Shown piece by piece: positions 33,919 through 42,940 of a stretch of 44,232 bases of DNA. The stretch lies in contig NZ_JAAARM010000043.1 in assembly GCF_009908285.1 (NCBI RefSeq), forward strand, positions 1 through 44,232, written 5' to 3'. A program made the position numbers and the translations under genes. This DNA comes from Pseudomonas sp. Fl4BN1. GTDB taxonomy: Bacteria; Pseudomonadota; Gammaproteobacteria; Pseudomonadales; Pseudomonadaceae. Under the pieces are notes generated by a model. It made no database searches, was not told the origin of the DNA, and worked only from the letters and a program-made list of their open reading frames with translations. Every line of letters begins with the position of its first letter. The first letter of the stretch is position 1.

Positions 33919-34260
33919 GAGCGTTACCTGTTTTTCAGGTATTTGATACTGGAATTATCCATTTAACAAATTTACTGCGTCGGACTAAGGTTTCTACGTG
34001 ATCTCACCAGAGAAACATTCCATGGATAGCCTCTGCATCAAGACCGGGAACGGACAACCGGACCATTGTCTCCTGCCTCTTTTCTTGCCTGCTGCCGGGC
34101 CTTGTCTGGGCCGACTTGGCCTTTCATTGACCTGCGTCCCGTTGTTGCGCCGTCTGCCGGTGCGGCGTGCTGTGCATTGACCCGCAGGCTGTTTTGTTGA
34201 TCGTCCTTTGCCCGCCTCTGATCCTGGCATGAGCCGGGGTCGCCCATCCGGAGACACACC
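33919..34260. promoter_or_regulatory. divergent control region of LysR and sulfite dehydrogenase genes
   Basis: The gap holds ACCTGTTTTTCAGGT (33926-33940), a perfect 5-bp inverted repeat next to the LysR start, which could be an autoregulatory operator. An AT-rich stretch follows (33950-33975). The ribosome site for the sulfite dehydrogenase gene is GGAG just before 34261. A short open frame beginning at 34022 shows no family similarity and is not called. Confidence 0.4.
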
Positions 34261-35496
34261 ATGAATCCCTTCGACAAGCGCGGCGGTCTTGACCGCCGAC
34301 ACTTCCTGCAGGCGAGCTTTCTCGCAGGCCTTGGTCTGGCCACTCAACCCTTGCAAGCGCTAGCCGCGAGTCTGGAGCAACAGCCTTTTGCCAACGGCGA
34401 ACGTGAGCTGATCAGCTACCCGCAGAAACGCCCACTGATGCGCATCACCACCCGTCCACCGCACCTGGAGACCCCGTTCGAGGTTTTCAATCAGGGGCTG
34501 TTGACCCCCAATGATGCTTTTTTCGTGCGCTACCACCTGGCCAATATTCCAACCCGAATCGATTCGCAGACCTATCGCTTGAAGGTGTCTGGTTGTGTGC
34601 GCCAGCCGCTGGACCTGAGCCTGCAAGCCCTTAAGGCACTGGGCGAGCCGGTGGAGGTGGTTGCAGTGAACCAGTGTTCCGGCAACAGCCGCGGTTACTT
34701 CGAACCCCGGGTTTTTGGCGCGCAGCTGGGGCATGGCTCGATGGGTAACGCGCGCTGGGTAGGCATGCCGCTGCGCAAGGTGCTGGAGCATGCGGGGGTT
34801 GAGGACAATGCTCGTCAGGTAACGGTTCGTGGCCTCGACCAGCCGATCCTGCCTGCGACGCCGGCGGTGATCAAGGCGCTGGATATCGGCCATGCACTGG
34901 CCCCGGAGCCGTTGATTGCCTGGAGCATGAACGGTGAGGATCTGCCCTTCCTCAATGGCTATCCGATCCGTCTGATCGTGCCGGGTTACTACGGCACCTA
35001 CTGGATCAAGCACCTGAGTGAAATCGAAGTCATTGACCATGATTTCGAGGGCTTTTTCATGAGTAAGGCCTATCGAGTGCCAGACAACGACTGCCAGTGT
35101 GTACCGCCGGGTAGCGAACTGACGGCCAGTCGCCCCATCGGCGTACTGCCGGTACGCTCGTTCGTCACCAGTGTGCACAGTGGACAATCCCTGCCGTTGG
35201 GGCAGCCCCAAGCCTTGCGTGGCATTGCCTTCGACGGCGCCGGTGCCGGTATCCAGAGCGTGGAGTTCTCCGACGACAACGGCCGGACCTGGCAGGCCAC
35301 CCGCCTGGGTGAAAACCTGGGGGTCTATTCGTTTCGCGAATGGCTGGCGGACTGGAGGCCGCGCCAGCGCGGTATCGTCCAGCTGCTGGTACGAGCGCGC
35401 AATGTCCAAGGTCAGACCCAGCCAGCGACGCCGACCTGGAACCCCGGTGGTTATGCCCGGCACTCCATCGAATCGCTGCCATTGCACATCATCTGA
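34261..35496 (+). CDS. SorA-like periplasmic sulfite dehydrogenase (molybdenum subunit)
   Basis: Molybdopterin enzyme of the sulfite oxidase family, 411 residues. A Tat signal is visible (DRRHFLQASFLAGLGLAT, twin Arg at 12-13), so the folded enzyme goes to the periplasm. The molybdenum domain (about 80-290) contains the ligand cysteine C139 in AVNQCSGNSRGYFEPR. The C-terminal immunoglobulin-like dimerisation domain follows (about 300-405). It is paired with a cytochrome c gene 14 nt downstream, as in SorAB sulfite dehydrogenases. That cytochrome gene is broken here. The sulfite substrate is supported by the family and by the YeiE-like neighbour; related enzymes act on other compounds. Confidence 0.85.
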   Translation: MNPFDKRGGLDRRHFLQASFLAGLGLATQPLQALAASLEQQPFANGERELISYPQKRPLMRITTRPPHLETPFEVFNQGLLTPNDAFFVRYHLANIPTRIDSQTYRLKVSGCVRQPLDLSLQALKALGEPVEVVAVNQCSGNSRGYFEPRVFGAQLGHGSMGNARWVGMPLRKVLEHAGVEDNARQVTVRGLDQPILPATPAVIKALDIGHALAPEPLIAWSMNGEDLPFLNGYPIRLIVPGYYGTYWIKHLSEIEVIDHDFEGFFMSKAYRVPDNDCQCVPPGSELTASRPIGVLPVRSFVTSVHSGQSLPLGQPQALRGIAFDGAGAGIQSVEFSDDNGRTWQATRLGENLGVYSFREWLADWRPRQRGIVQLLVRARNVQGQTQPATPTWNPGGYARHSIESLPLHII

Positions 35497-35510
35497 AAGG
35501 GTCTGATTCC

Positions 35511-36161
35511 ATGAATAGAGTTCGTTACGTCGTGGTCATCGCCCTATTGGCCGCGGCTGTTTTGCTGTCGCGCTCACAGATGAGCTGGGCTGAATCACTG
35601 AGCATCGAGTTGCCACCAGAAACAGCTCGCTTCGAGCCTTCATCCTTACCGGGTTATGCCATTGCCAATGCCAAATGCAGCATTTGCCATTCAGCGGACT
35701 ATATCCAGTTGCAGCCCCCTGGCATGAGCCAGCAACAGTGGCACAACGAGGTTGCCAAAATGCAGCATGCGTTCGGTGCGCCGATCGATGATCAAGAAGG
35801 GGATGCGATTGCCGCCTACCTGGCGGATACCTACTCGGGAAAACCCCGTGCCAAGGTCGCTGAGCCGCCAGTGGCAGGAGTGCAGGGCGGAGCCCAGCAG
35901 GGCGCCATGGGCCTGCTCAATGCCAACGGTTGCCTCGGTTGTCATGCCATTGATCGCCAGGTGGTCGGCCCGGCCTATCAGGCAGTCGCCGAACGTTACC
36001 GTAACGATCCCAAGGGCGTGTAGACACTCGTCGAGCATATTCGTGAGGGCGGCGTGGGGCGCTGGGGGGCGATCCCGATGCCGCCTTTCTCGACCCTGAG
36101 TGAGGTGCAGCTCAAGACCTTGAGCGAATTTATCCTCGGGCAACCTGAGGCGGCGCCTTAG
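35511..36161 (+). pseudogene. SorB-like di-heme cytochrome c, interrupted by a stop codon
   Basis: The reading frame starts at 35511 with a signal peptide (VVVIALLAAAVLLS). It has two heme sites, C56-SIC-H60 and C141-LGC-H145. Codon 171 is TAG (36021-36023). The same frame continues for 45 codons to a second TAG at 36159. The continuation is clearly cytochrome sequence (LVEHIREGG, IPMPPFSTLSEVQLKTLSEF) and includes the expected axial ligand M190. A single C-to-T change in a CAG would create the stop. The 170-residue product keeps the first heme but leaves the second without its Met ligand. A sequencing error is the main alternative. Confidence 0.8.
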
Positions 36162-36262
36162 CAGCACTGTCCGTATGCCGGGATGCTCGTGTGGACGATT
36201 TCAACCGCTCGCAGCCGAGTTGTGGCGAGGTCCACCCGATCACATTTCATGGTGCAAGTCCC

Positions 36263-36292
36263 CTGCAGGAGCGAGCAGCCTCGCTCCTGCAG
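36263..36292. terminator. 12-bp perfect stem-loop downstream of gbcA
   Basis: CTGCAGGAGCGA (36263-36274) pairs with TCGCTCCTGCAG (36281-36292) around a 6-base loop. It lies 8 bases past the gbcA stop, between two convergent genes, and probably ends transcription from both sides. No U-tract is seen, so it may instead be a short REP-type element. Confidence 0.55.
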
Positions 36293-36299
36293 GAAAGCC

Positions 36300-37595
36300 T
36301 CAGCCGTGAACCGGCACGCCCTTGAGATAAGGCGCCGGTTCTGCACCGAGGTTGTTCAACAAGCGCTCGCTGTACCAGTCGACGAAGTTGACCACGCCGA
36401 ACTCATAGGTCTTGGAGTAGGGCCCGGGCTGGTAGGCGGTGGAGTTGATGCCGCGCTGGTTTTCTTCCGCCAGGCGCCGGTCCTGCTGGTTGGTGGCGTC
36501 CCACACCTGGCGCATGCGCTCGACGTCGTAGTCCACGCCTTCCACCGCGTCCTTGTGCACGATCCACTTGGTGGTGACGATGGTTTCCTGGGCGCTGATG
36601 GGCCACACGGTGAACACGATAATGTGATCGCCCATGCAGTGGTTCCACGAGTGCGGCAGGTGCAGGATGCGCATCGAGCCCAGGTCCGGGTTCTTGATCC
36701 GGCCCATCAGCTTGGCGCAGCCCTGCTTGCCGTCCAGGGTCATGGACACGGTGCCCTTGAGCAGCGGCATGCGCACGATACGGTTGCGCAGGCCGAAACT
36801 GGCATGGGCGTAAGGGATCTTCTCGGCTTCCCAGGCGGCAGCGGAAGCGGCCACGTGGTCCTTGAACGCCTGGTCGGCGCGCGGGTCGGTGACGTCGTCC
36901 CACTCCAGCAGGGTTTTCAGCAGTTCCGGGTGCGAGCCGCCGCAGTGGTAGCACTCGCGGTTGTTCTCCAGCACCAGCTTCCAGTTGGCCTTTTCGTGCA
37001 AGGTGGTCTGCACCGCCACCTTGGTGTTCTCCATGTCGTAAGGCTCCATGTAATGGGCCAGGGTCGCCAGGAAGTCATCGATGGCCGGCGGGTTCTCGGC
37101 CAGGGAGATGAAGATGTAGCCGCCGGCGGTCTTCACGTTCACCGGTTTCAGGCCGTACTGCTTCATGTCGAAGTCGGCGCCCATCTCGGTGCCGGCGAAC
37201 AGCAGGCGCCCGTCCAGCTCGTAGGTCCACTGGTGGTAGTGGCAGACCAGCTTGGCCACCTTGCCCTTGTCGCTGGTGCACAGGCGCGAGCCGCGGTGGC
37301 GGCAGACGTTGTGGAAGGCATGGACCACGCCGTCGGCGCCGCGGATGACGATGATCGGGTTCTTGCCGATCTGCAGGGTGATGTAGTTGCCCTTGGTGGG
37401 AATCTCGCAGGTCATGCCGGCAATCAACCATTCTTTCTGGAAGATCTCCTGCATATCGATATCGAACAGCCTTTCATCGCAGTAGAACGGTTGCGGCAGG
37501 GAGTAGGTCCGCTCGCGTTCCTGCAGCATCTGTGCAGTGGCCTTGCGTGCAGGTTCCAGTGGATCGCCCAAGCTCAGGGTTGCGGTGACGTCCAT
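36300..37595 (-). CDS. gbcA: glycine betaine monooxygenase, oxygenase subunit GbcA
   Basis: Rieske non-heme iron oxygenase that removes one methyl of glycine betaine as formaldehyde, giving dimethylglycine. It has 431 residues. The Rieske site is C98-R-H100 and C118-HY-H121. The catalytic iron region includes NNRECYHCGGSHPELL, and a C-terminal ring-hydroxylating alpha domain follows. The start at 37595 (MDVTATLSLGDPLEP) is chosen from family similarity; an ATG at 37610 would add five residues, and the reading beyond that is not family sequence. It is divergent from gbcB, its reductase. In P. aeruginosa both are activated by GbdR with glycine betaine or dimethylglycine. Confidence 0.95.
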   Translation of the reverse strand: MDVTATLSLGDPLEPARKATAQMLQERERTYSLPQPFYCDERLFDIDMQEIFQKEWLIAGMTCEIPTKGNYITLQIGKNPIIVIRGADGVVHAFHNVCRHRGSRLCTSDKGKVAKLVCHYHQWTYELDGRLLFAGTEMGADFDMKQYGLKPVNVKTAGGYIFISLAENPPAIDDFLATLAHYMEPYDMENTKVAVQTTLHEKANWKLVLENNRECYHCGGSHPELLKTLLEWDDVTDPRADQAFKDHVAASAAAWEAEKIPYAHASFGLRNRIVRMPLLKGTVSMTLDGKQGCAKLMGRIKNPDLGSMRILHLPHSWNHCMGDHIIVFTVWPISAQETIVTTKWIVHKDAVEGVDYDVERMRQVWDATNQQDRRLAEENQRGINSTAYQPGPYSKTYEFGVVNFVDWYSERLLNNLGAEPAPYLKGVPVHG

Positions 37596-37785
37596 CGTTA
37601 AAGTCCTCATGGCCGTTCGGTGCGGCCGGCGAATTGAATAGTGGCTACGGTGGGTGCTACGCAAGTCACGAAAAATCGGCTGTCGTGGTTGAGGCGAGTG
37701 TGGGTCCGCAGGCGTCTTTAACCTTATCCATGGGCGACATGGCCCAATCTGTTCCCGACGCTTGCGCCCCTGTAAACGGGGGCTG

Positions 37786-37815
37786 GTCGCGATAAGCATG
37801 TGAATGTCGCAGATA
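37786..37815. promoter_or_regulatory. candidate AraC-type operator between gbcA and gbcB
   Basis: GTCGCGATA (37786-37794) and GTCGCAGATA (37806-37815) form an imperfect direct repeat whose starts are 20 bases apart, close to two helical turns. This is the geometry favoured by AraC-family activators such as GbdR. It ends 70 bases before gbcB. The link to GbdR is a guess; the whole 290-nt divergent gap must contain promoters for both genes. Confidence 0.3.
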
Positions 37816-37885
37816 GATAAATGGGCGCCAGGCGCCTTACGCAGAATCGCTGACAAGACGCCGACCGTCGGCCGTGGAGAACAGC

Positions 37886-38986
37886 ATGTCCAACACCTTC
37901 CTCAACCCGGTAACCACCCAGACCTGGGCCAACGGCCGTCACATCGTCCGTTGCGTCAAAGTCATCCAGGAAACCTGGGATGTGCGGACCTTCTGCTTCA
38001 TGGCCGACCAGCCGATCATGTTCTTCTTCAAACCGGGGCAGTTCGTCACCCTGGAACTGGAGATCGAAGGCCTGCCGGTGATGCGCTCCTACACCATCTC
38101 CAGCTCGCCGTCGGTGCCCTACAGCTTTTCGGTGACCATCAAGCGGGTGCCCGGGGGCAAGGTTTCCAACTGGCTGCACGACACCCTGCATGAAGGCCAG
38201 GAGCTGGCGGTACACGGGCCGGTGGGGCTGTTCAACGCGATCGACTTTCCCGCGCCGAAGATCCTCTATCTCAGTGGCGGCGTCGGCATCACCCCGGTGA
38301 TGTCCATGGCGCGCTGGTTCTACGACACCAACGGCAATGTCGATATGGTGTTCATCCACAGCGCCCGCTCACCCAAGGACATCATTTACCACCGCGAGCT
38401 GGAGCACATGGCGTCGCGGATCGATAACTTCAGCCTGCACCTGATCTGCGAGAAACACGGCCTGGGCGAGCCCTGGGCCGGTTACCGCGGTTACTTGAAC
38501 CACAAGATGCTGGAGCTGATGGCTCCCGACTTCCTTGAGCGTGAAGTGTTCTGCTGTGGGCCTACGCCCTACATGAGTGCGGTCAAGCGCCTGCTGGAAG
38601 CCGCCGGTTTCGACATGACGCGCTACCACGAGGAATCCTTCGGCGCGACCCCGGCCGAAGCCCGGGCCGACGCCGTGGAGCATGCCGAACAGGCCGCCGA
38701 AGCGCCGGAAGTGGATGTTGCCGACCTGCATCAGGTGGAGTTCACCACCTCCGGCAAGAGCATTCGCGTGGCCCCGGGGGAAACCGTGCACGCCGCGGCG
38801 GCCAAGCTCGGCCTGATGATCCCCAAGGCCTGTGGCATGGGCATCTGTGGCACTTGCAAGGTGCTCAAGCTGGGAGGCGAGGTGGAAATGGAGCACAACG
38901 GCGGGATCACCGAGGAAGACGAAGCCGAAGGCTACATCCTGTCCTGCTGCAGCGTGCCCAAGGGCGACGTGCGGGTGGAGTTCTGA
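37886..38986 (+). CDS. gbcB: glycine betaine monooxygenase reductase GbcB
   Basis: Electron donor for GbcA. It has 366 residues: an FAD-binding ferredoxin-reductase domain (about 20-130, RSYTISSSPS), an NAD-binding domain (about 130-250, LYLSGGVGITPVMSMAR) and a C-terminal plant-type 2Fe-2S ferredoxin (CGMGICGTCKVLKLGG with a later Cys pair). The ATG at 37886 is used; a GTG at 37874 is possible. An Ala/Glu-rich linker (about 255-285) joins reductase and ferredoxin. It is divergent from gbcA across 290 nt. Confidence 0.94.
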   Translation: MSNTFLNPVTTQTWANGRHIVRCVKVIQETWDVRTFCFMADQPIMFFFKPGQFVTLELEIEGLPVMRSYTISSSPSVPYSFSVTIKRVPGGKVSNWLHDTLHEGQELAVHGPVGLFNAIDFPAPKILYLSGGVGITPVMSMARWFYDTNGNVDMVFIHSARSPKDIIYHRELEHMASRIDNFSLHLICEKHGLGEPWAGYRGYLNHKMLELMAPDFLEREVFCCGPTPYMSAVKRLLEAAGFDMTRYHEESFGATPAEARADAVEHAEQAAEAPEVDVADLHQVEFTTSGKSIRVAPGETVHAAAAKLGLMIPKACGMGICGTCKVLKLGGEVEMEHNGGITEEDEAEGYILSCCSVPKGDVRVEF

Positions 38987-38991
38987 TCGCT

Positions 38992-39026
38992 GGCCGGCCG
39001 GCTCCGGTATCGGAGCCGGCTGGCCG
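38992..39026. terminator. strong hairpin after gbcB
   Basis: GGCCGGCCGGCTCCG, loop GTAT, then CGGAGCCGGCTGGCC: a stem of about 15 bp with one G-U type mismatch, starting 6 bases after the gbcB stop. It lies between convergent gbcB and the amidohydrolase gene and probably terminates both. Confidence 0.65.
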
Positions 39027-39052
39027 GTGAACAACGACCATGCGGTTCCCGG

Positions 39053-39880
39053 CTACTGATACAACGCCGGCCGGCGGTCCAGGTGCACGTGGTTATGTTC
39101 GCTGATGGACTTGTGCCAGGCATCGGCCAGGGGCAGGTCCGCCAGCAGCAGCTGCTCGGTGGTTTGCCGATCCTTGCCGGCCAGGGGGTAACCGTCGGCA
39201 TCGACAATGGTCGAGCCACCGACCCAACTCACTCCCCGTTCCTCGCCACAGCGATCGCAAGCGGCAATGAACATCCGGTTGACCGCTGCGTTGGCTTGCA
39301 CCCGGACCATCTCCGCCGGGCGCTCGCCGGCCGGGCGCGGGCCATCCGGCCAGTTCACCGGCGCACACAGCAGGGCGGCTCCGGCCAGCGCCGGCAGGCG
39401 CACCCACTCGGGAAACTCGAGGTCGTAGCAGATCATCATCGCAATCGGCCCGAAGCGAGTGGCCACCACCGGCGGCGGTTCTTCACCGGCAGTGAAGATC
39501 AGGTTCTCCCGGTCCCACAGGTGCGCCTTGCGATACACCGTCAGCGTTCCTTCCGGTTCGACCAGCGCGGCACTGTTGGCCACCTGGCCTTCGTCCAGGC
39601 GCTCGCAGAAGCCACCGACGATCACCACCTGCAGTTCCTCGGCAAGGGTTTTCCACAGGCTCAGGGTTGGCCCGTCGAGGGTTTCCGAGAGCGCCAGGGC
39701 CTCCGCCAGGTCGTTGAACACATAGCCGCTTTGCACCAGTTCCGGCAGCACCACTACCTGGGCGCCGCGGGCGGCGGCCTGACGGATCGCCGCAGCGCTC
39801 AAGCTGCGGTTGTAGTCCAGGTCGCCGACCCGTGGCGCCAACTGCTGGCAGGCCACTTTCAGGGATGGCTGAGGGATCAT
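39053..39880 (-). CDS. nitrilase-family carbon-nitrogen hydrolase
   Basis: Amidase/carbamoylase of the nitrilase superfamily, 275 residues. The Glu-Lys-Cys catalytic triad is visible in VVVLPELVQSG (Glu), YRKAHLWDREN (Lys) and MMICYDLEFPEW (Cys). The second structural Glu is in the ERPAEMVRVQ region. Its ATG overlaps the stop of the NCS1 permease gene (ATGA), so transport and hydrolysis are coupled. Substrates of this family include omega-amides, carbamoyl amino acids and ureido acids. With a nucleobase-type permease, a carbamoyl or pyrimidine breakdown product is plausible but not shown. Confidence 0.85.
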   Translation of the reverse strand: MIPQPSLKVACQQLAPRVGDLDYNRSLSAAAIRQAAARGAQVVVLPELVQSGYVFNDLAEALALSETLDGPTLSLWKTLAEELQVVIVGGFCERLDEGQVANSAALVEPEGTLTVYRKAHLWDRENLIFTAGEEPPPVVATRFGPIAMMICYDLEFPEWVRLPALAGAALLCAPVNWPDGPRPAGERPAEMVRVQANAAVNRMFIAACDRCGEERGVSWVGGSTIVDADGYPLAGKDRQTTEQLLLADLPLADAWHKSISEHNHVHLDRRPALYQ

Positions 39881-41322
39881 TGCGTGCCTCCTTCAAGCTG
39901 TTGTTCGCTGGCCTTGATGGCCAGGCGTTCCGCTTCCAGGTCGAGGTTGCGGGTCAGCACCCAGTAAACCAGGCAGGCCACCAGCAGGCCAATCACAAAG
40001 GCAATGTCGGCGCCGCCCAGGGCCACGGACAGCGGGCCCTGATAGAAGCTCAGGGACATGAACGGCACCATTGCCAGTAACCCGAGGAAGTAAGCCAGCA
40101 GACCGGCCTTGGACCAGCGGCCGTAGATCCCGGCGGAGTTGAAGATGTCGCTGATGGCGTATTTGCCTTTGCGCACCAGGTAGAAGTCCGCGAGGTTGAC
40201 GGCGGTCCAGGGCACGAGGAAATACAGCATCAGCAGCACGAAGGTATTGAAGCTGCCCAGGTAGCTCTCGGGAATGTTCATCGCGATCAGGAAGATCACC
40301 ACCGCCACCAGCAGGATGCCGACCACCCGGCTCTTGAGGTTGGGCTTGATCGACTTGAAGCCGTCGATGGCGCTGATGCCGGTGAGCATCGCGCCGTAGC
40401 AGTTGACCGCCATGATGCCCACCAGCGCCGGCACCGCGATCAGCACGGTGAAGGTGCCGAAGCCTGGAATCACCTGGTTGCCGACTTCACGCACACTGGC
40501 GATGGCGTCGGGCGAAGGCAGGGCCGAGGCCAGGAAGGCGCCAAGGGACATCAGCCACAGGGCCGAACCGGCGGCGCCCAGGTAGGTCCAGAAAATCACC
40601 TGGCGCGATGGGGTCTGGTGCGGCAGATAGCGCGAGTAGTCGGAGACATACACCGAATAGCTGATCTGGTAGCCGGCGGCGGCCGACAGCTGGATCAGGA
40701 ATGCCGACCAGGAGAAATGCGCGTTGGCCACGGCGGCGTCGGCCTGCAGGGTCAGCAGGGCACTGACGGTGAGCACCGCAAACACGCTGATCATCACGTA
40801 GGTCAGCCAGCGCTGCACGGTGTGCAGCAGGTCATGGCCGATCACCGCGATCAGTACCGCCACGGCGATCATCAAGGTGTACCAGGGCGCGCGAGCGCCG
40901 GGAATCACCGTGTTGATGGCATCGGTGGCGAGAATCACGTTGAACACGTTGAAGCCGATGTAGACGAACACCACCGCAGTGAAGGGCACGATGGCGCCGC
41001 GCAGGCCGAACTGGGCGCGGGACTGGATCATCTGCGGCAGGCCCATGCGTGGGCCCTGGTTGGCGTGGAAGGCCATGCAGAAGGTGCCCAGGCAGACGCC
41101 GATGACGATCGCCAGGATCGCGTATTGCAGGCTCAGGCCCAGGGCGGCACCGGTAAAGCCGGTGACCATGGTGGTGAGTACAAAGTTGCCGGTGAACCAG
41201 AAGGGTCCCTGGTGCCAGACCTTGCCGTGACGCTCGTTGCGCGGCACGTAGTCGATGGAGCGGGTTTCGATCTTGAGGGTCGCAGGCGAGGCTCTCTCGG
41301 TGACGCAAGACTGGATCGTCAT
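39877..41322 (-). CDS. NCS1-family cytosine/purine-type permease
   Basis: Inner-membrane transporter of 481 residues with about 12 hydrophobic segments, of the nucleobase:cation symporter-1 (CodB-like) type. Recognisable parts are WFTGNFVLTTMVTGFTGAAL near TM1, the FAMxxRAxFG-like region SRAQFGLRGAIVPF, and the SDYSRYLP motif. It is upstream of and overlaps the nitrilase-family gene. The substrate is unknown; cytosine, allantoin, hydantoins and thiamine are family options. A 577-nt gap with a REPIN array precedes it. Confidence 0.85.
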   Translation of the reverse strand: MTIQSCVTERASPATLKIETRSIDYVPRNERHGKVWHQGPFWFTGNFVLTTMVTGFTGAALGLSLQYAILAIVIGVCLGTFCMAFHANQGPRMGLPQMIQSRAQFGLRGAIVPFTAVVFVYIGFNVFNVILATDAINTVIPGARAPWYTLMIAVAVLIAVIGHDLLHTVQRWLTYVMISVFAVLTVSALLTLQADAAVANAHFSWSAFLIQLSAAAGYQISYSVYVSDYSRYLPHQTPSRQVIFWTYLGAAGSALWLMSLGAFLASALPSPDAIASVREVGNQVIPGFGTFTVLIAVPALVGIMAVNCYGAMLTGISAIDGFKSIKPNLKSRVVGILLVAVVIFLIAMNIPESYLGSFNTFVLLMLYFLVPWTAVNLADFYLVRKGKYAISDIFNSAGIYGRWSKAGLLAYFLGLLAMVPFMSLSFYQGPLSVALGGADIAFVIGLLVACLVYWVLTRNLDLEAERLAIKASEQQLEGGTQ

Positions 41323-41439
41323 GGGGTCATTGCCTTGTTTTTATAGGTCGACCCGGGAGTCTCGGACATACGCCGCGGTTGTTGAATCAGTGGAGGCAAA
41401 TAATCAGTTCAGGAATCTGTGAACTGATGGCGGCCGGAG

Positions 41440-41899
41440 GAGGCGTTGCTGGGATCGACGCCGGGCTTGCGGGCCTCTTCGCTGGCAAGCCAGCTCCTAC
41501 GGGAGGGGAGCTGGCGCGGGGCCTTGTAGGAGCCGGCTTGCCGGCGAAGGCGTCGGCGGGATCGACGCCTGGCTTGCGGGCCTCCTCGCTGGCAAGCCAG
41601 CTCCTACGGGAGGGGAGAGGGTACGGCCCTTGTAGGAGCCGGCTTGCCGGCGAAGGCGTCGGCGAGATCGACGCCTGGCTTGCGGGCCTCTTCGCTGGCA
41701 AGCCAGCTCCTACGGGAGGGGAGAGGGTACGGCCCTTGTAGGAGCCGGCTTGCCGGCGAAGGCGTCGGCGAGATCGACACCTGGCTTGCGGGCCTCTTCG
41801 CTGGGAAGCCAGCTCCTACGGGAGGGGAGCTGGCGCGGGCCCTTGTAGGAGCCGGCTTGCCGGCGAAGGCGTCGGCGAGATCGGCGCCTGGCTTGCGGG
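41440..41899. repeat. tandem REPIN array between permease and threonine aldolase genes
   Basis: A half unit (from about 41440) is followed by full units starting at GTAGGAGCCGG at 41526, 41632 and 41738 and by a truncated one from 41845, with a period of 106-107 bp. The spacer (GGCGTCGGCGAGATCGACGC, TGGCTTGCGGGCC) and linker (TACGGGAGGGGAG) differ from those of the array at 24539. The last unit breaks off exactly at 41899, the base before the threonine aldolase stop codon. The rest of the 41323-41899 gap shows only the upstream region of the permease gene. Confidence 0.92.
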
Positions 41900-42940
41900 T
41901 CAGGCGCTCATCACGGTGCGGATGTCCGCTGCCAGTTCGCGCACGCGCTCTTCCTCGGTGTCCCAGGAGCACATGAAGCGCGCACCGCCCTTGCCGATGA
42001 AAGTATAGAAGCGCCAGCCCTTGGCGGTTAGCGCGGCAATCGCCGGTTCCGAGAGTTGCAGGAATACGCCGTTGGCCTGCACCGGGAACATCAGCTCGAC
42101 ACCCGGGATGTCTTCCACCAGCTTGGCCAGCAGTTGCGCGCAGTGGTTGGCATGGCGGGCGTACTTGAGCCAGGCGTCATGTTCCAGCAAGCCAACCCAA
42201 GGCGCCGAGAGAAAGCGCATTTTCGAGGCAAGTTGCCCGGCCTGCTTGCAGCGGTAGTCGAAGTCTTCCGCCAGCTTGTGGTTGAAGAACAGGATCGCTT
42301 CACCGACCGCCATGCCGTTCTTGGTACCGCCAAAGCACAGCACGTCGACCCCGGCTTTCCAGGTCAGCTCTGCTGGCGTGCAGCCAAGGAACGCGCAGGC
42401 GTTGGAGAAGCGCGCGCCGTCCATGTGCAGGTTCAGCCCCAGTTCCTTGCAGGTGGCGCTGATGGCGCGGACTTCTTCCGGGGTATACACGCTGCCCACT
42501 TCGGTGGCCTGGGTCAGGGTCACCACCCGTGGCTTGGGGTAGTGGATGTCCTGGCGCTTGAGAGCGACCTCGCGGATCGATTCCGGGGTCAGCTTGCCGT
42601 TGTGGGTGCCGGCGATCAGCAGCTTGGAGCCGTTGGAGAAAAACTCCGGGGCGCCGCATTCGTCGGTTTCGACGTGGGCGGTTTCCGAGCAGATCACGCT
42701 GTGGTAACTCTGGCACAGCGACGACAGGGCCAGGGAGTTGGCGGCGGTGCCGTTGAAGGCGAAGAACACTTCGCAGTCGGTTTCGAACAGTTTGCGGAAA
42801 TGATCCGAGGCGCGAGCGGTCCACTGATCGTCGCCGTAAGCGCGCTCGTGGCCGTGATTGGCCTGCTCCATGGCGGCCCAGGCTTCGGGGCAGATGCCGG
42901 AGTAGTTGTCGCTGGCGAATTGTTGGCTCTTGTCGGTCAT
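41900..42940 (-). CDS. ltaE: low-specificity L-threonine aldolase
   Basis: PLP enzyme splitting L-threonine or allo-threonine into glycine and acetaldehyde. It has 346 residues and a fold-type I structure, with the PLP lysine in VLCFGGTKNGMAVGE, the aromatic/His segment CSETAHVETDECGAPE, and LHMDGARFSNAC. The start at 42940 (MTDKSQQFASDNYSG) follows family similarity. The gene keeps the position it has near gbcAB in other pseudomonads (PA5413, ltaA), linking glycine from betaine breakdown to threonine metabolism. Its stop codon touches the REPIN array. Confidence 0.92.
   Translation of the reverse strand: MTDKSQQFASDNYSGICPEAWAAMEQANHGHERAYGDDQWTARASDHFRKLFETDCEVFFAFNGTAANSLALSSLCQSYHSVICSETAHVETDECGAPEFFSNGSKLLIAGTHNGKLTPESIREVALKRQDIHYPKPRVVTLTQATEVGSVYTPEEVRAISATCKELGLNLHMDGARFSNACAFLGCTPAELTWKAGVDVLCFGGTKNGMAVGEAILFFNHKLAEDFDYRCKQAGQLASKMRFLSAPWVGLLEHDAWLKYARHANHCAQLLAKLVEDIPGVELMFPVQANGVFLQLSEPAIAALTAKGWRFYTFIGKGGARFMCSWDTEEERVRELAADIRTVMSA

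Noticed and set aside
34022..34180. A short open frame between the LysR gene and the sulfite dehydrogenase gene
   Set aside because: It has no family similarity and no good ribosome site, and its composition resembles random GC-rich sequence; a leader peptide cannot be excluded but is not supported.
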